Both the position numbers and the translations under genes were made by a program. The notes beneath the pieces were generated by a model, which did not search any database, was not told the DNA's origin, and was given only the letters and a program-made list of their open reading frames with translations. From assembly GCA_012038135.1 (NCBI GenBank), contig JAAVJQ010000002.1:1-64000 (forward strand): a DNA stretch of 64,000 nt, given 5' to 3'. This document shows, piece by piece, positions 8,558 to 16,573 of the stretch. Position 1 is the stretch's first letter. Each line of letters begins with the position of its first letter. Origin of the DNA: Salinimicrobium nanhaiense (GTDB lineage Bacteria; Bacteroidota; Bacteroidia; Flavobacteriales; Flavobacteriaceae).

Positions 8558-9340
8558 CCAGGATCAATAACGGGAAAATGTAGGAAATATTTTACAGATG
8601 TTAAGCAATGGAATCATAATTAGCCTCTATACACTAATACCCTTCGACCAACTCTCCCTCCGGTCAAGGGCTCAGGGTGACATTTCTCTATAGAACCTAT
8701 AGAGCCAAGAGACTAGAGCCAAGACTTTTTAATAGTTGTCAGGTTGCGCTATTTTCAGGACCGGGAGGGAGGGAAAATATGGTCGAAACCGATTATGTAA
8801 TTCAATCTATTTTTGTTGGCGCGGATTCGTAATCCGTGCCGACTTCTACAGCTATTCTCCTACGGAAATTTTAATCTGGTGGTGATGTTTTTCTACCAAT
8901 CTTTTGTCCCTACGGAACATTTTGTTCCCGTGAAATTTTGTGTCGCATCCAAATTTGTCAGGTTGAGCTATTTTCCGGCCGGGAGGGTGGAAAACGGCCG
9001 AAACCGGTTATGTAATTCAATTTTAGTTTTTGTTGGCGCGGATTTGTTATCCGTGCCGACTTCTATTACCAAACAAATTAATACAAACAATAATTAGCTT
9101 TTTCACACCCATGCCCTTCGACCTACTCTCCCTCCGGTCGGGCGCTCAGGGGACATTTAGAACCGGGATAAAGACCCAGACTTGATGCAAATTTGGAGAT
9201 GGTTCTTGAAATAAATATTTACCTTTCTATTAACCCGATGGCGCGGATTTGTAATCCGTGCCGAGGTCTTTTGTAAATTGGAATTATTCACTGCCCCCCT
9301 GTCACCTTTTTCCTGAACACTGATCACCGATCACTGATCA
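8558..9340. repeat. Repeat-mosaic intergenic region 2
   Basis: No gene. It carries three hairpin units with core GCGGATTnGnnATCCG at 8818-8841, 9035-9058 and 9240-9263, all in the same sense as the copy at 7488. It also has two CCCTTCGACC...CTCTCCCTCCGGTC blocks (8639-8684 and 9112-9158), a repeated GGTCGAAACCG/GGCCGAAACCGG with ATGTAATTCAAT tail (near 8781 and 8996), and TTTTGTCCCTACGGAACA near 8902. Several 20-40 base segments are shared in the same order with 7480-7560, so the two regions look like rearranged copies of one mosaic. Confidence 0.72.
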
Positions 9341-10123
9341 CTATTTTTCTGCTTTTCTCTCCCGGTAACGCTGACTCTGTTTTACAAGAAAATCAATAAG
9401 TTGCAACTCATTTTCCTCTTTTAGCATTTCAGAAGAAAGACCATTATCTTCAGCAAAATAGATGAATTCATAAAAATTATCCTTCTCAATATTTAAATTC
9501 TCCTGGAAAAAATCATCATCATAAAGCTGCAGTATCTGTTCATCCAGATCTTCATTCCCACCTATATTGGTCATGACGTTCCTGGTAGAAAAGATGTTCC
9601 TGAAAATATTGGCAAAATCAGCTCCGTTATAGATCATAGCCTCCCTCATTGCCGCATTTGCAGGGGAAGTGAGAGAATCGGGTCGGAAAGTGTACTCATA
9701 AGAATTGATCTCCGCAGCCGATTGTGTGGGAAGATTGATGTCTGCCACAGGGATTCGTGCCACGTCAACCTCAACATTCCCCGATAGGTCATAAGGAGAC
9801 ACTACGACTTCGGGTAATTCGGTTACAGATTCAGAAATAAAAACATTCAGTTTTTGGTTTTCTACTACTCCCTTATCAATTACCACCGAAAAATCCTGAT
9901 ACTGCAAAGCAGCAAAATCAAGTGTATCTCCCGCAGCCGCTCTAATATTAAAATTTCCGGCTTCATTGGAAATAGTGGCCGACTTTGCAGTACGGTTAAT
10001 TACAGAAATGCCCTGGGGATCTTCTCCCAGCGGCGGAGTGATCTTACCGGAGATCGCTACCCGCTCCTGGGCAATCAGGCTTACCGAAAAAAAGAAAATT
10101 GTAATGTAGAAAAGACTTTTCAT
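9341..10123 (-). CDS. Carboxypeptidase-like regulatory domain protein (paralogue 2)
   Basis: A 260-aa exported protein paralogous to the gene at 7748-8557. It has a signal peptide (about residues 1-18), then a CarboxypepD_reg-like domain with matching segments GKITPPLGEDPQGISVINR, GNFNIRAAAGDTLDFAALQYQ and LPEVVVSPYDLSGNVEVDV. The C-terminal part is again helical, ending in a lysine/arginine-rich tail. The pair probably arose by duplication; the repeat mosaic between them may have mediated it (inference). No enzymatic motif is visible. Its own promoter is not obvious, and the 3' end abuts a GATCACTGATCAC word. Confidence 0.82.
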   Translation of the reverse strand: MKSLFYITIFFFSVSLIAQERVAISGKITPPLGEDPQGISVINRTAKSATISNEAGNFNIRAAAGDTLDFAALQYQDFSVVIDKGVVENQKLNVFISESVTELPEVVVSPYDLSGNVEVDVARIPVADINLPTQSAAEINSYEYTFRPDSLTSPANAAMREAMIYNGADFANIFRNIFSTRNVMTNIGGNEDLDEQILQLYDDDFFQENLNIEKDNFYEFIYFAEDNGLSSEMLKEENELQLIDFLVKQSQRYRERKAEK

Positions 10124-10392
10124 GATGCTGCTTTTTTTAAAGTAACAAAATCAATTCTTTATAAAAATCTAATTGCCGACTAAACTTTAGTTAAAGGTGT
10201 GTTGGTTATTAGTTATTGGTGAATAGTTAATTAGATACAGATACCGAAATAGTGCACCATCTTAGGACGAGCTCCACAACTCCCAAACTTTGAACTTTGA
10301 ACTTTAGACCTTGAACCCGTCGAGAATTAGGCTAATTTTAAAAACTGCCTGTTGCAGATTTAGTAATTTTACGAGTAAACTAATTCAACCCT
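10124..10392. other. Divergent intergenic region upstream of pepE
   Basis: Spacer between two divergently transcribed genes. It includes TTAGTTATTGGTGAATAGTTAA words near 10207-10230 and an ACTTTGAACTTTGAACTTTAG-like run near 10287. A TAATTTTAC box near 10364 sits at a suitable distance from the pepE ATG and could be its -7 element, but the match to TAnnTTTG is partial. Confidence 0.4.
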
Positions 10393-11100
10393 ATGAAAAA
10401 CCTCATCCTTTCCAGTACTTCCACTCTGCATGGTCAGGAATACCTGGAGTATTTAATTCCGGTACTGAAGATACATTTTTCAGATTGTAAAGAAATTTTG
10501 TTCATCCCTTACGCCCGTCCCGGGGGCATTTCTCATGATGAATACAACCAGAATGCCCAAAAAGCCTTTGAAAAGGCAGGACTTCAGATTAAAGGCATAC
10601 ATCAATTTGAGAATCCTTCCGAAGCTATAAAACAGGCGCAGGGTATTTTTACCGGGGGTGGAAATACATTTTTACTGGTGCAGCAGCTTTATCACTTTGA
10701 TCTTCTTCAGCCACTTAAAGAGGTTCTCAAAACCGGAATTCCATATCTGGGAACCAGCGCCGGGACAAATATTGCCGGCCTCACTATGAAGACTACTAAT
10801 GATATGCCTATTGTTTATCCGCCCTCGTTCAACACATTGGGACTGGTGCCGTTCAATATTAATCCGCATTACCTCGATCCCGATTCGGATTCAACTCATA
10901 AAGGGGAAACGCGGGAGACCAGGATCAAGGAGTTTCACCAGTTCAATACACCGCCTGTTGTGGGGTTACGTGAAGGGAGCTGGCTGGAGGTGAAAGGAAA
11001 TGACATCAGGTTAAAAGGAGAACCTCTGGCCCGCATTTTTGAAGCCGGAATGGAACCTTATGAAGTAGAACCTGAAACCCTGCTCAATGACCTCACATAA
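10393..11100 (+). CDS. pepE: Dipeptidase E (peptidase family S51)
   Basis: A 235-aa cytoplasmic serine peptidase that removes N-terminal aspartate from dipeptides and short peptides. The nucleophile is S122 in GTSAGTNIAG, preceded by the FTGGGNTF loop (about 87-94), both diagnostic for family S51. Length equals that of the E. coli enzyme. It overlaps the following glutaminase gene by 14 bases (ATG at 11087 inside the pepE end), so the two are translationally coupled and likely act together in recycling acidic amino acids and amides (inference). Confidence 0.92.
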   Translation: MKNLILSSTSTLHGQEYLEYLIPVLKIHFSDCKEILFIPYARPGGISHDEYNQNAQKAFEKAGLQIKGIHQFENPSEAIKQAQGIFTGGGNTFLLVQQLYHFDLLQPLKEVLKTGIPYLGTSAGTNIAGLTMKTTNDMPIVYPPSFNTLGLVPFNINPHYLDPDSDSTHKGETRETRIKEFHQFNTPPVVGLREGSWLEVKGNDIRLKGEPLARIFEAGMEPYEVEPETLLNDLT

Positions 11101-12016
11101 CGTTGATTACCAGAAGATCCTCAACCAGATAAGTCAGGAATTCGCTGATAAACCAAGGTCGGGAAAAGTGGCTTCCTACATTCCGGAACTGGCAAAGGTA
11201 CCTGCAGATAAATTTGGAATGCACCTGTATGACCTGGACGGCAACAACTATTGCTTTGGGGATAGCAACGAGAGATTTTCTATACAGTCCATATCTAAGG
11301 TGTTTACCCTCGCCCTCGGCATGAAGGTGGTAGGAGATCAACTGTGGAACCGCGTAGGAGTCGAACCCTCGGGCGACCCTTTTAATTCCCTTTCCCAGTT
11401 GGAAAATGACTCCGGTATACCCCGAAATCCCTTTATTAACGCGGGTGCCATGGTGGTAGCAGATGTGCTTGTATCCAATTTCACTAATCCTAAAGCAGCG
11501 CTGCTTGCCTTTTTACACGAGATCACCGGAGATACGACTATTGACTACGATCCTGTGGTTGCGGCTTCTGAAAGATCTGAAGGCTACCGCAATTACGCTA
11601 TGGTGAATTATCTAAAATCCTTCGGAAATATTGAAAACTCAGTCGAGGACGTACTGGATTTTTATTTCCATCAATGCTCCATCTCCATGTCGTGCCGCGA
11701 TCTTTCCAATGCCTCTATCATTTTTGCTAACGACGGAAAGGTCATGGGCTCAGACCGGGAATTTCTTACCGGCAGACAGGTGAAAAGGATCAATGCGCTC
11801 ATGCAGACCTGCGGATTTTATGATGAAGCAGGGGAATTTAGCTTTGAAGTTGGCCTTCCCGGAAAAAGTGGCGTGGGCGGCGGAATTGTCGCGGTACATC
11901 CCGATCGTTTTGCAGTCACAGTCTGGAGTCCGCCGCTGAATCCCAAGGGAAATTCCGCTTTAGGAATGGCCTCTCTTGAAAGATTGACAACCCTTACCGG
12001 TTTTTCCATTTTTTGA
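11087..12016 (+). CDS. glsA: Glutaminase A
   Basis: A 309-aa serine-dependent glutaminase converting glutamine to glutamate and ammonia. It belongs to the beta-lactamase-like fold. The SxxK motif is S68-I-S-K71 in SIQSISKVF, and the stretch NPFINAGAMVV and the C-terminal GKSGVGGGIVA match the family. Length is normal. It starts within the 3' end of pepE, forming a two-gene operon, and its own 3' end overlaps the convergent alkB-type gene by 23 bases. Confidence 0.94.
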   Translation: MTSHNVDYQKILNQISQEFADKPRSGKVASYIPELAKVPADKFGMHLYDLDGNNYCFGDSNERFSIQSISKVFTLALGMKVVGDQLWNRVGVEPSGDPFNSLSQLENDSGIPRNPFINAGAMVVADVLVSNFTNPKAALLAFLHEITGDTTIDYDPVVAASERSEGYRNYAMVNYLKSFGNIENSVEDVLDFYFHQCSISMSCRDLSNASIIFANDGKVMGSDREFLTGRQVKRINALMQTCGFYDEAGEFSFEVGLPGKSGVGGGIVAVHPDRFAVTVWSPPLNPKGNSALGMASLERLTTLTGFSIF

Positions 12017-12593
12017 TATTGCGAAAAGTAAGATTGATCCTCGGGTCCTTTACCTTCTTTGTCTTCGGAAGGCTGTGCAACCAGTGCTGCTGAGTTTCCC
12101 CGGCCATGAGCAGCAGACTTCCCGGCTCCAGCTGAAGTTCAATCTTTTCTGCGGAAGCTTTATGCTTTAGCACAAACTTTCTTTGCGCCCCCAGGCTTAC
12201 TGAAGCTATTGCGGGATGTTTTCCAAGTTCGGCTTCGGCATCGCTGTGCCACGACATCCCCTCCTCTCCGCTTTGGTACAAATTGAGCAGACAGGAGTTG
12301 AATTTCAGACCCGTCACCTCCTCTACCTTCTGCTTTACCGGAAGCAGTTCCGGGATCCAAAGCCTTGCCTTTTTTGTCATTTTTGAATAGGTATATTCAT
12401 ATTCTTCCTCCCCATACCAGGCAGTTTTTCGCTGGGTCACGATCCTCTTTCCATAGATCATCACCTCGTCGTGCTGCCAGTGTGCATTTTCAAATAATTG
12501 CTGAAAATGAGCTTCGGCTTCCGCTTCATTAAAGATCTTTCCGAAGTAAAAAGTGCGGCCGTCTACAGGCAAGAGGTTTGGCGGATAATTCAT
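11994..12593 (-). CDS. AlkB-type 2-oxoglutarate/Fe(II) dioxygenase
   Basis: A 199-aa member of the AlkB family, which repairs alkylated bases in DNA or RNA by oxidative demethylation. Visible iron ligands are H116 and D118 in SWHSDAE and H173 in WLHSLPK; R191 in INLTFR is positioned to bind 2-oxoglutarate. The length matches short bacterial AlkB proteins. It converges on glsA with a 23-bp overlap of the coding ends. Direct repair of N1-methyladenine/N3-methylcytosine is expected from the family; the exact substrate is not determined here. Confidence 0.9.
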   Translation of the reverse strand: MNYPPNLLPVDGRTFYFGKIFNEAEAEAHFQQLFENAHWQHDEVMIYGKRIVTQRKTAWYGEEEYEYTYSKMTKKARLWIPELLPVKQKVEEVTGLKFNSCLLNLYQSGEEGMSWHSDAEAELGKHPAIASVSLGAQRKFVLKHKASAEKIELQLEPGSLLLMAGETQQHWLHSLPKTKKVKDPRINLTFRNIKKWKNR

Positions 12594-12655
12594 AATCTGA
12601 TTCTGAGTTAAAAATGGCAGAAAGTATTCCCGGATTCTCCTATTTCTTCTGAAAT

Positions 12656-13465
12656 TTAAATAAACATTTCCATCTCGTATTGATTAACGGGGTTCGAAAA
12701 ATACCATTTTTGAAGAGTATTTATGAGCTCTGCTCTTTCTACATCCACATTTTTCAGCTTCACCGCCTGAAAAAATTTCTTCCACAGCCGAAAGTAAGGC
12801 TTCATAATTACCGGTCTCACTCTCCAGTTGAACAATTTTCCTGCGTCATCAATAGCAATGTAAGCCTCCGGTCCGGTAGCCTCACCTAAAATATAAGTCT
12901 TCACCTTTTCTCCTAAAATCCTGATCGCCCCTGCTGAATTGTCCCAGGAATAATGTTCCGGGCGGAATAGTTTACTCTTTGATATTCTGAAAAATGCCAT
13001 TTTTGAAGAATTTTCTCCGAACTCATTTCGGGAAGATTTCCGCTGAAAGTTTTTTAAGGTTCTGGTGATCCTGAAACCGATGCGCTTATAAACTTTTATT
13101 GTTCTCTCATTTTCACAGATCAATTCCAGCAAGCTTTTCTCAATTCCATGATTTTTTAGCAGGGGAATACTATGCAGGTAAAGTTGATCAACAATAGACT
13201 TCCCCCGATATTCCGGCAGGATTCCGGTGCCGGTGTTGTAGGCGGTAGACTTTTCGTTGTGTGGAGCTATGCCGTTGATGATGAACTCTACCAGGTGCTC
13301 TCCATGGAACATACCTAAAAAAAGCTCCCAGTCAACACACGCAGTAACCAAACGGGATTTCCAATACTCTACATCTCGTGGAAATTTGACGAAATAGTTC
13401 TCCAGGGCAGAAAGGAAGCAGGTAATCCCCTCTCCACGGATTAGAGAAAGACTATTAATTTTCAT
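12656..13465 (-). CDS. GNAT-type N-acetyltransferase
   Basis: A 269-aa protein with an N-terminal GNAT fold. The acetyl-CoA pyrophosphate loop appears as GILPEYRGKSIVDQL (about residues 80-95), followed by ENERTIKVYKRIGF (about 118-131), the usual beta4-alpha4 segment. The C-terminal 120 residues form a second, less conserved domain, as in GNATs with a duplicated or accessory fold. Substrate unknown. It is on the same strand as the alkB-type gene, 62 bases upstream, and may share its transcript. Confidence 0.8.
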   Translation of the reverse strand: MKINSLSLIRGEGITCFLSALENYFVKFPRDVEYWKSRLVTACVDWELFLGMFHGEHLVEFIINGIAPHNEKSTAYNTGTGILPEYRGKSIVDQLYLHSIPLLKNHGIEKSLLELICENERTIKVYKRIGFRITRTLKNFQRKSSRNEFGENSSKMAFFRISKSKLFRPEHYSWDNSAGAIRILGEKVKTYILGEATGPEAYIAIDDAGKLFNWRVRPVIMKPYFRLWKKFFQAVKLKNVDVERAELINTLQKWYFSNPVNQYEMEMFI

Positions 13466-13498
13466 GGCTGCAGAATTAGCGGCCCAAATTGACAGAAT

Positions 13499-13696
13499 TT
13501 ATTCCTTGAGTGGAGATTTTCTTTTCATCATAACGATGGTCCCGGCAATAAGAAATCCGGCGAAAACAGGATATAGCACCCAAAAGGAATTAGATGCGGC
13601 TTCTTCAGAAGTAATCACTGCCATGAAAATATGCAGAATGGAGGTGATCAACATTCCGACGGTTCCAATGAGAAAAAATGGATTGATCTGGTTCAT
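13499..13696 (-). CDS. Small two-helix membrane protein
   Basis: A 65-aa predicted inner-membrane protein with two hydrophobic segments (about residues 7-28 and 39-56), a short linker EEAASN and a basic C terminus MMKRKSPLKE. It begins at an ATG, stops 33 bases before the start of the GNAT gene, and is on the same strand. I do not recognise the family. The clean membrane topology makes it likely to be real rather than a chance frame. Confidence 0.62.
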   Translation of the reverse strand: MNQINPFFLIGTVGMLITSILHIFMAVITSEEAASNSFWVLYPVFAGFLIAGTIVMMKRKSPLKE

Positions 13697-14649
13697 CTAA
13701 AGTAGTTTGTAGGGATTATTTGTAAGAAGGTACAAAGAATTAGGTGTTGATGCCGCTGAGTGTAAGAAAAAATTAACAGTTGCCACAATTCTCCATAAGC
13801 AATGAACAATTAACAAATTAGGACATACCCTGTCAGCGGCTTGAGGCCATGAAAGGTTTTGTACGGATCATTCAATATAATTTCGAGAATCTATCGTCCC
13901 TACGGGACTTATATTTTAAAACCTGATGTTTTTCTACCAATCTTTTGTCCCTAATGGGACAAGTTTCAGGTTAGCGCGGATTTGCAATCCGTGCCGGTTC
14001 CTCGCCATAATTTGAATCCCTATACCCTGTGAGCGGCTTGAGGCCCTGGCAGGATTCAAACAGGAATTGTCTATATGTAGTCCCTAACGGGACAAGTTTC
14101 GGGTTGGCGCGGATTTGCAATCCGTGCCGGTTCCTCTCCATAATTTGAGCCCCATATACCCCGTCAATGGCTTGAGGCCCTGAGAGGGTTCAAACGGGAA
14201 ATTACCTATAGGTAGTCCCTACGGGACAATTTGAGAATTTGGTCCTTTTTCTACCTATAGGTTGTCCCTAACGGGACAAGGGAAAGTCGGAAATATTGCA
14301 TATTCTTAACCCCACCTTGTCACCGGATTGACACCCTCACCGGGTTTTCACCGAATCATTCAATAGAATTGCGAGGCTCTATCGTCCCTACGGGACATAT
14401 ATTTTAAAACCTGATGTTTTTCTACCAACCTTTTGTCCCTACGGGACAAGTTTCAGGTTAGCGCGGATTTGCAATCCGTGCCGGTTCCTCTCCATGAATT
14501 GCCTCCGGCTTTAGCCGGAGGTAAAGGTTAAACAGGAATAAGGGCTTCAGCCCAATGAGGTGGTAACCTACTAATCCTACAAGGTTTTTTAGAACCTTGC
14601 AGGATTTTTCGAAACATAAAAAAAGCCCCATCTTTCGATGAGGCTTTGA
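13697..14649. repeat. Large repeat-mosaic intergenic region 3
   Basis: About 950 bases without a gene. It contains seven GTCCCTA(A)CGGGAC palindromes or close variants (near 13895, 13946, 14079, 14213, 14272, 14383 and 14434), three hairpin units with core GCGGATTTGCAATCCG (13974-13996, 14106-14129, 14461-14483), and four CCCTGTCAGCGGCTTGAGG-type words (near 13828, 14030, 14156, 14311). A block of about 115 bp at 13892-14007 is almost identical to 14380-14494. A further hairpin, CCTACAAGGTT/AACCTTGCAGG, lies at 14568-14602. The stretch ends with the tRNA terminator. Confidence 0.78.
14617..14647 (-). terminator. Terminator downstream of tRNA-Gly
   Basis: On the minus strand an AGCCTCATC/GATGGGGCT stem with a GAAA tetraloop is followed by a run of seven T. 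It begins three bases after the tRNA 3' end, so it ends the tRNA transcript. Confidence 0.85.
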
Positions 14650-14721
14650 GCGGGAGACCGGGTTCGAACCGGCGACATTCAGCTTGGAAGGCTGACGCTC
14701 TACCAACTGAGCTACTCCCGC
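14650..14721 (-). tRNA. tRNA-Gly (anticodon TCC)
   Basis: A 72-nt cloverleaf on the minus strand: acceptor stem GCGGGAG pairing with CTCCCGC, D-arm with AGTTGGTAGAGC, anticodon stem TCAGC/GCTGA with loop CTTCCAA (anticodon TCC, reading GGA), and a T-arm with GGTTCGAACC. CCA is not encoded. It stands alone and is followed directly by a strong terminator. Confidence 0.95.
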
Positions 14722-14774
14722 GTTGGTATTGCTCTGCAAATATATACTGAAAGTTTTTATTGCTCAAAAAATTT

Positions 14775-15200
14775 TTACAGCTTTTTCAGAAAATGATAGC
14801 CTTTGATCTCGTAACCCTCATTAAGATAAAATTTGTGGCTGCGGTAGTTGCTTACATAGCTGTTCAGTTCTGATGTTTCACAACCTCTTTCTTCAGCATA
14901 GGCATATATGAATTCAAACAGCTTCTTCCCTATTCCCTTGCTTCGGTGATCGTCTTTAATATAAATATGATCGGGTTCACAGGAGCGGCCGGCATAATGA
15001 CGGGTCATAAACCACATTCCAAAAACGCCCACGAGTTCATCTTCAAGAAAAATTCCGAAGCACTCATAATTCTGAGTGAACATTTCCTCAAAGCGTTGAG
15101 TGAGGATCTCATTAGAAAAAGTATTACCCATCAACTGCTGGATAAGGGGCAGGATCTGCGGAATTTCTTCCTTTAAAATCTTGTTAAATGCAAGCTTCAT
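14775..15200 (-). CDS. GNAT-type N-acetyltransferase
   Basis: A 141-aa single-domain acetyltransferase. Its CoA loop is DDHRSKGIGKKLFEF (about residues 83-97), and the SNYRSHKFYLNEGYEIKG tail is the typical C-terminal GNAT signature. The start at 15200 has the family's short N-terminal helix. It lies upstream of the tRNA gene on the same strand and is divergent from clpP. The substrate cannot be inferred; amino-acid, amine and peptide acetylation are all possible. Confidence 0.86.
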   Translation of the reverse strand: MKLAFNKILKEEIPQILPLIQQLMGNTFSNEILTQRFEEMFTQNYECFGIFLEDELVGVFGMWFMTRHYAGRSCEPDHIYIKDDHRSKGIGKKLFEFIYAYAEERGCETSELNSYVSNYRSHKFYLNEGYEIKGYHFLKKL

Positions 15201-15258
15201 TCACTTCTTTTCTGCAAAAATAGTCATATTTTTAGCTACTTAATACTTAAAAAATAAC

Positions 15259-15816
15259 ATGAAAGACACAGATAAAGCCGGAAAGATCCAGGACCAGATC
15301 GACCGTTCCCTCCTCAATGAAAGAAAGATCTTTTTATGGGGCACAGTGAATGAAAAAACGGCGAAACATCTAATTGAAAGAATGCTCTACCTGGACGCTA
15401 CCGGGGACGAAGAAATAAAATTCTATATAAGCAGTCCGGGAGGTTATGTAACATCTGGTTTTGCCATTTATGATACCATGCTTGGTTTGAACAGCCCTGT
15501 TTCCACAATATGTACCGGCCTTGCAGCATCTATGGGATCGATCTTGTTATCTGCCGGTGCCAAAGGCCGCAGGTTCATTCAGCCTCATGCTAAGGTGATG
15601 ATCCATCAGCCTAGCGGAGGTGCACAGGGACAGGCTTCCAATATCGAAATTCAGGCGGCAGAGATCCTTAAGATCAAAGATCTTAGCGCCAGGATCCTTG
15701 CAGAAAATTGCGGACAGGATTACGAGCGAATTCTTAAAGATTTTAACCGCGACTACTGGATGGATGCAACAGAATCTGTAGACTACGGAATTGTTGATAC
15801 CATCCTCAAAAAATAA
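15259..15816 (+). CDS. clpP: ClpP-family serine protease subunit
   Basis: A 185-aa ClpP-type protease subunit. The catalytic triad is visible: S91 in LAASMGSILL, H116 in MIHQPSGG and D161 in ILKDFNRD. The axial region before ERKIFLWGTV is short compared with the usual tig-clpP-clpX protein, and no clpX or tig gene is adjacent, so this may be a second ClpP paralogue rather than the main housekeeping copy (inference). ClpP rings degrade proteins fed by a AAA+ unfoldase in the cytoplasm. The following GNAT gene begins five bases after its stop, so the two are probably co-transcribed. Confidence 0.88.
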   Translation: MKDTDKAGKIQDQIDRSLLNERKIFLWGTVNEKTAKHLIERMLYLDATGDEEIKFYISSPGGYVTSGFAIYDTMLGLNSPVSTICTGLAASMGSILLSAGAKGRRFIQPHAKVMIHQPSGGAQGQASNIEIQAAEILKIKDLSARILAENCGQDYERILKDFNRDYWMDATESVDYGIVDTILKK

Positions 15817-15821
15817 TAACC

Positions 15822-16118
15822 ATGAACAAAGAAATTCAGCAAAAAGAGACAGACGGGAAAGGAATGTTCTTCATTGAGAAAGACGGCGATATTATTGCTG
15901 AACTTACCTATACCCGCCAGGACAATAACATCATGACCCTTGACCATACCGAAACAAATCCGGAATATGAAGGAGAAGGTCTGGCCAGCAGCCTGGTAAA
16001 GCACAGCGTAGAATTTGCGAAAGAAAAAGATCTAAGGATCGATCCTCTTTGCAGGTATGCCGCAGCCCAATTCAAGCGGCACGAAGAGTACCGGGAGGTG
16101 CAGGCCACAGAGGGATAA
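15822..16118 (+). CDS. Small GCN5-related N-acetyltransferase (YjdJ-like)
   Basis: A 98-aa minimal GNAT with the pattern LDHTETNPEYEGEGLASSLV (about residues 40-59) and a C-terminal PLCRYAAAQFKRHEEY, matching the small YjdJ/GCN5-related family that contains little more than the CoA-binding core. Substrate unknown. It starts five bases after clpP and is followed within 20 bases by another GNAT gene. Confidence 0.85.
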   Translation: MNKEIQQKETDGKGMFFIEKDGDIIAELTYTRQDNNIMTLDHTETNPEYEGEGLASSLVKHSVEFAKEKDLRIDPLCRYAAAQFKRHEEYREVQATEG

Positions 16119-16132
16119 TCAACAACAGGTAT

Positions 16133-16567
16133 TTGATCCGTAAAATTTCAGCAGAAGAAACCTACCCGGTGCGGCAGCAGGTGTTGCGGCCGGGAAGACC
16201 TGCCAGGGAAGTTTTTTTTGAAGGAGACCTTGAACCCGAAACTATTCATCTGGGTTATTTTGATGCCGATGAGATTGTAGGCGTAGCCACTTATGTGGGT
16301 CGTAAAAATTCCTTTTTTGAAGATAGTTTGCAGTACCAACTGAGAGGAATGGCTGTTCTCCCTGACTTCCGCGGAAAAAACATTGGTGAGGCGCTCCTGC
16401 TGTATGGCGAAAAACTTCTTAAAAATAATCATCCTGAAGTTTTATTATGGTTTAATGCAAGAGAAGTGGCAATTGACTTCTATAAGAAATATGCCTACCG
16501 GACTATAGGGGATCCTTTTATGATCCCGAACGTGTGCATGCATATTGTGATGTACAAAAAATTATAA
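16133..16567 (+). CDS. GNAT-type N-acetyltransferase
   Basis: A roughly 144-aa acetyltransferase. The CoA loop is AVLPDFRGKNIGEALL and the tail has LWFNAREVAIDFYKKYAY, both classical. The start is uncertain: an ATG at 16049 would add 28 residues encoded inside the preceding gene and unlike the family, whereas a TTG at 16133 gives M/LIRKISAEETYPVRQ, the usual short N terminus. I prefer the TTG. It sits in the clpP-GNAT-GNAT cluster, just before the L,D-transpeptidase gene (6-base gap). Confidence 0.8.
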   Translation: MIRKISAEETYPVRQQVLRPGRPAREVFFEGDLEPETIHLGYFDADEIVGVATYVGRKNSFFEDSLQYQLRGMAVLPDFRGKNIGEALLLYGEKLLKNNHPEVLLWFNAREVAIDFYKKYAYRTIGDPFMIPNVCMHIVMYKKL

Positions 16568-16573
16568 ATTGTT

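Noticed and set aside
14458..14767. Two minus-strand open frames over the tRNA
   Set aside because: They read through tRNA-Gly and its terminator plus repeat DNA; their translations have no family resemblance.
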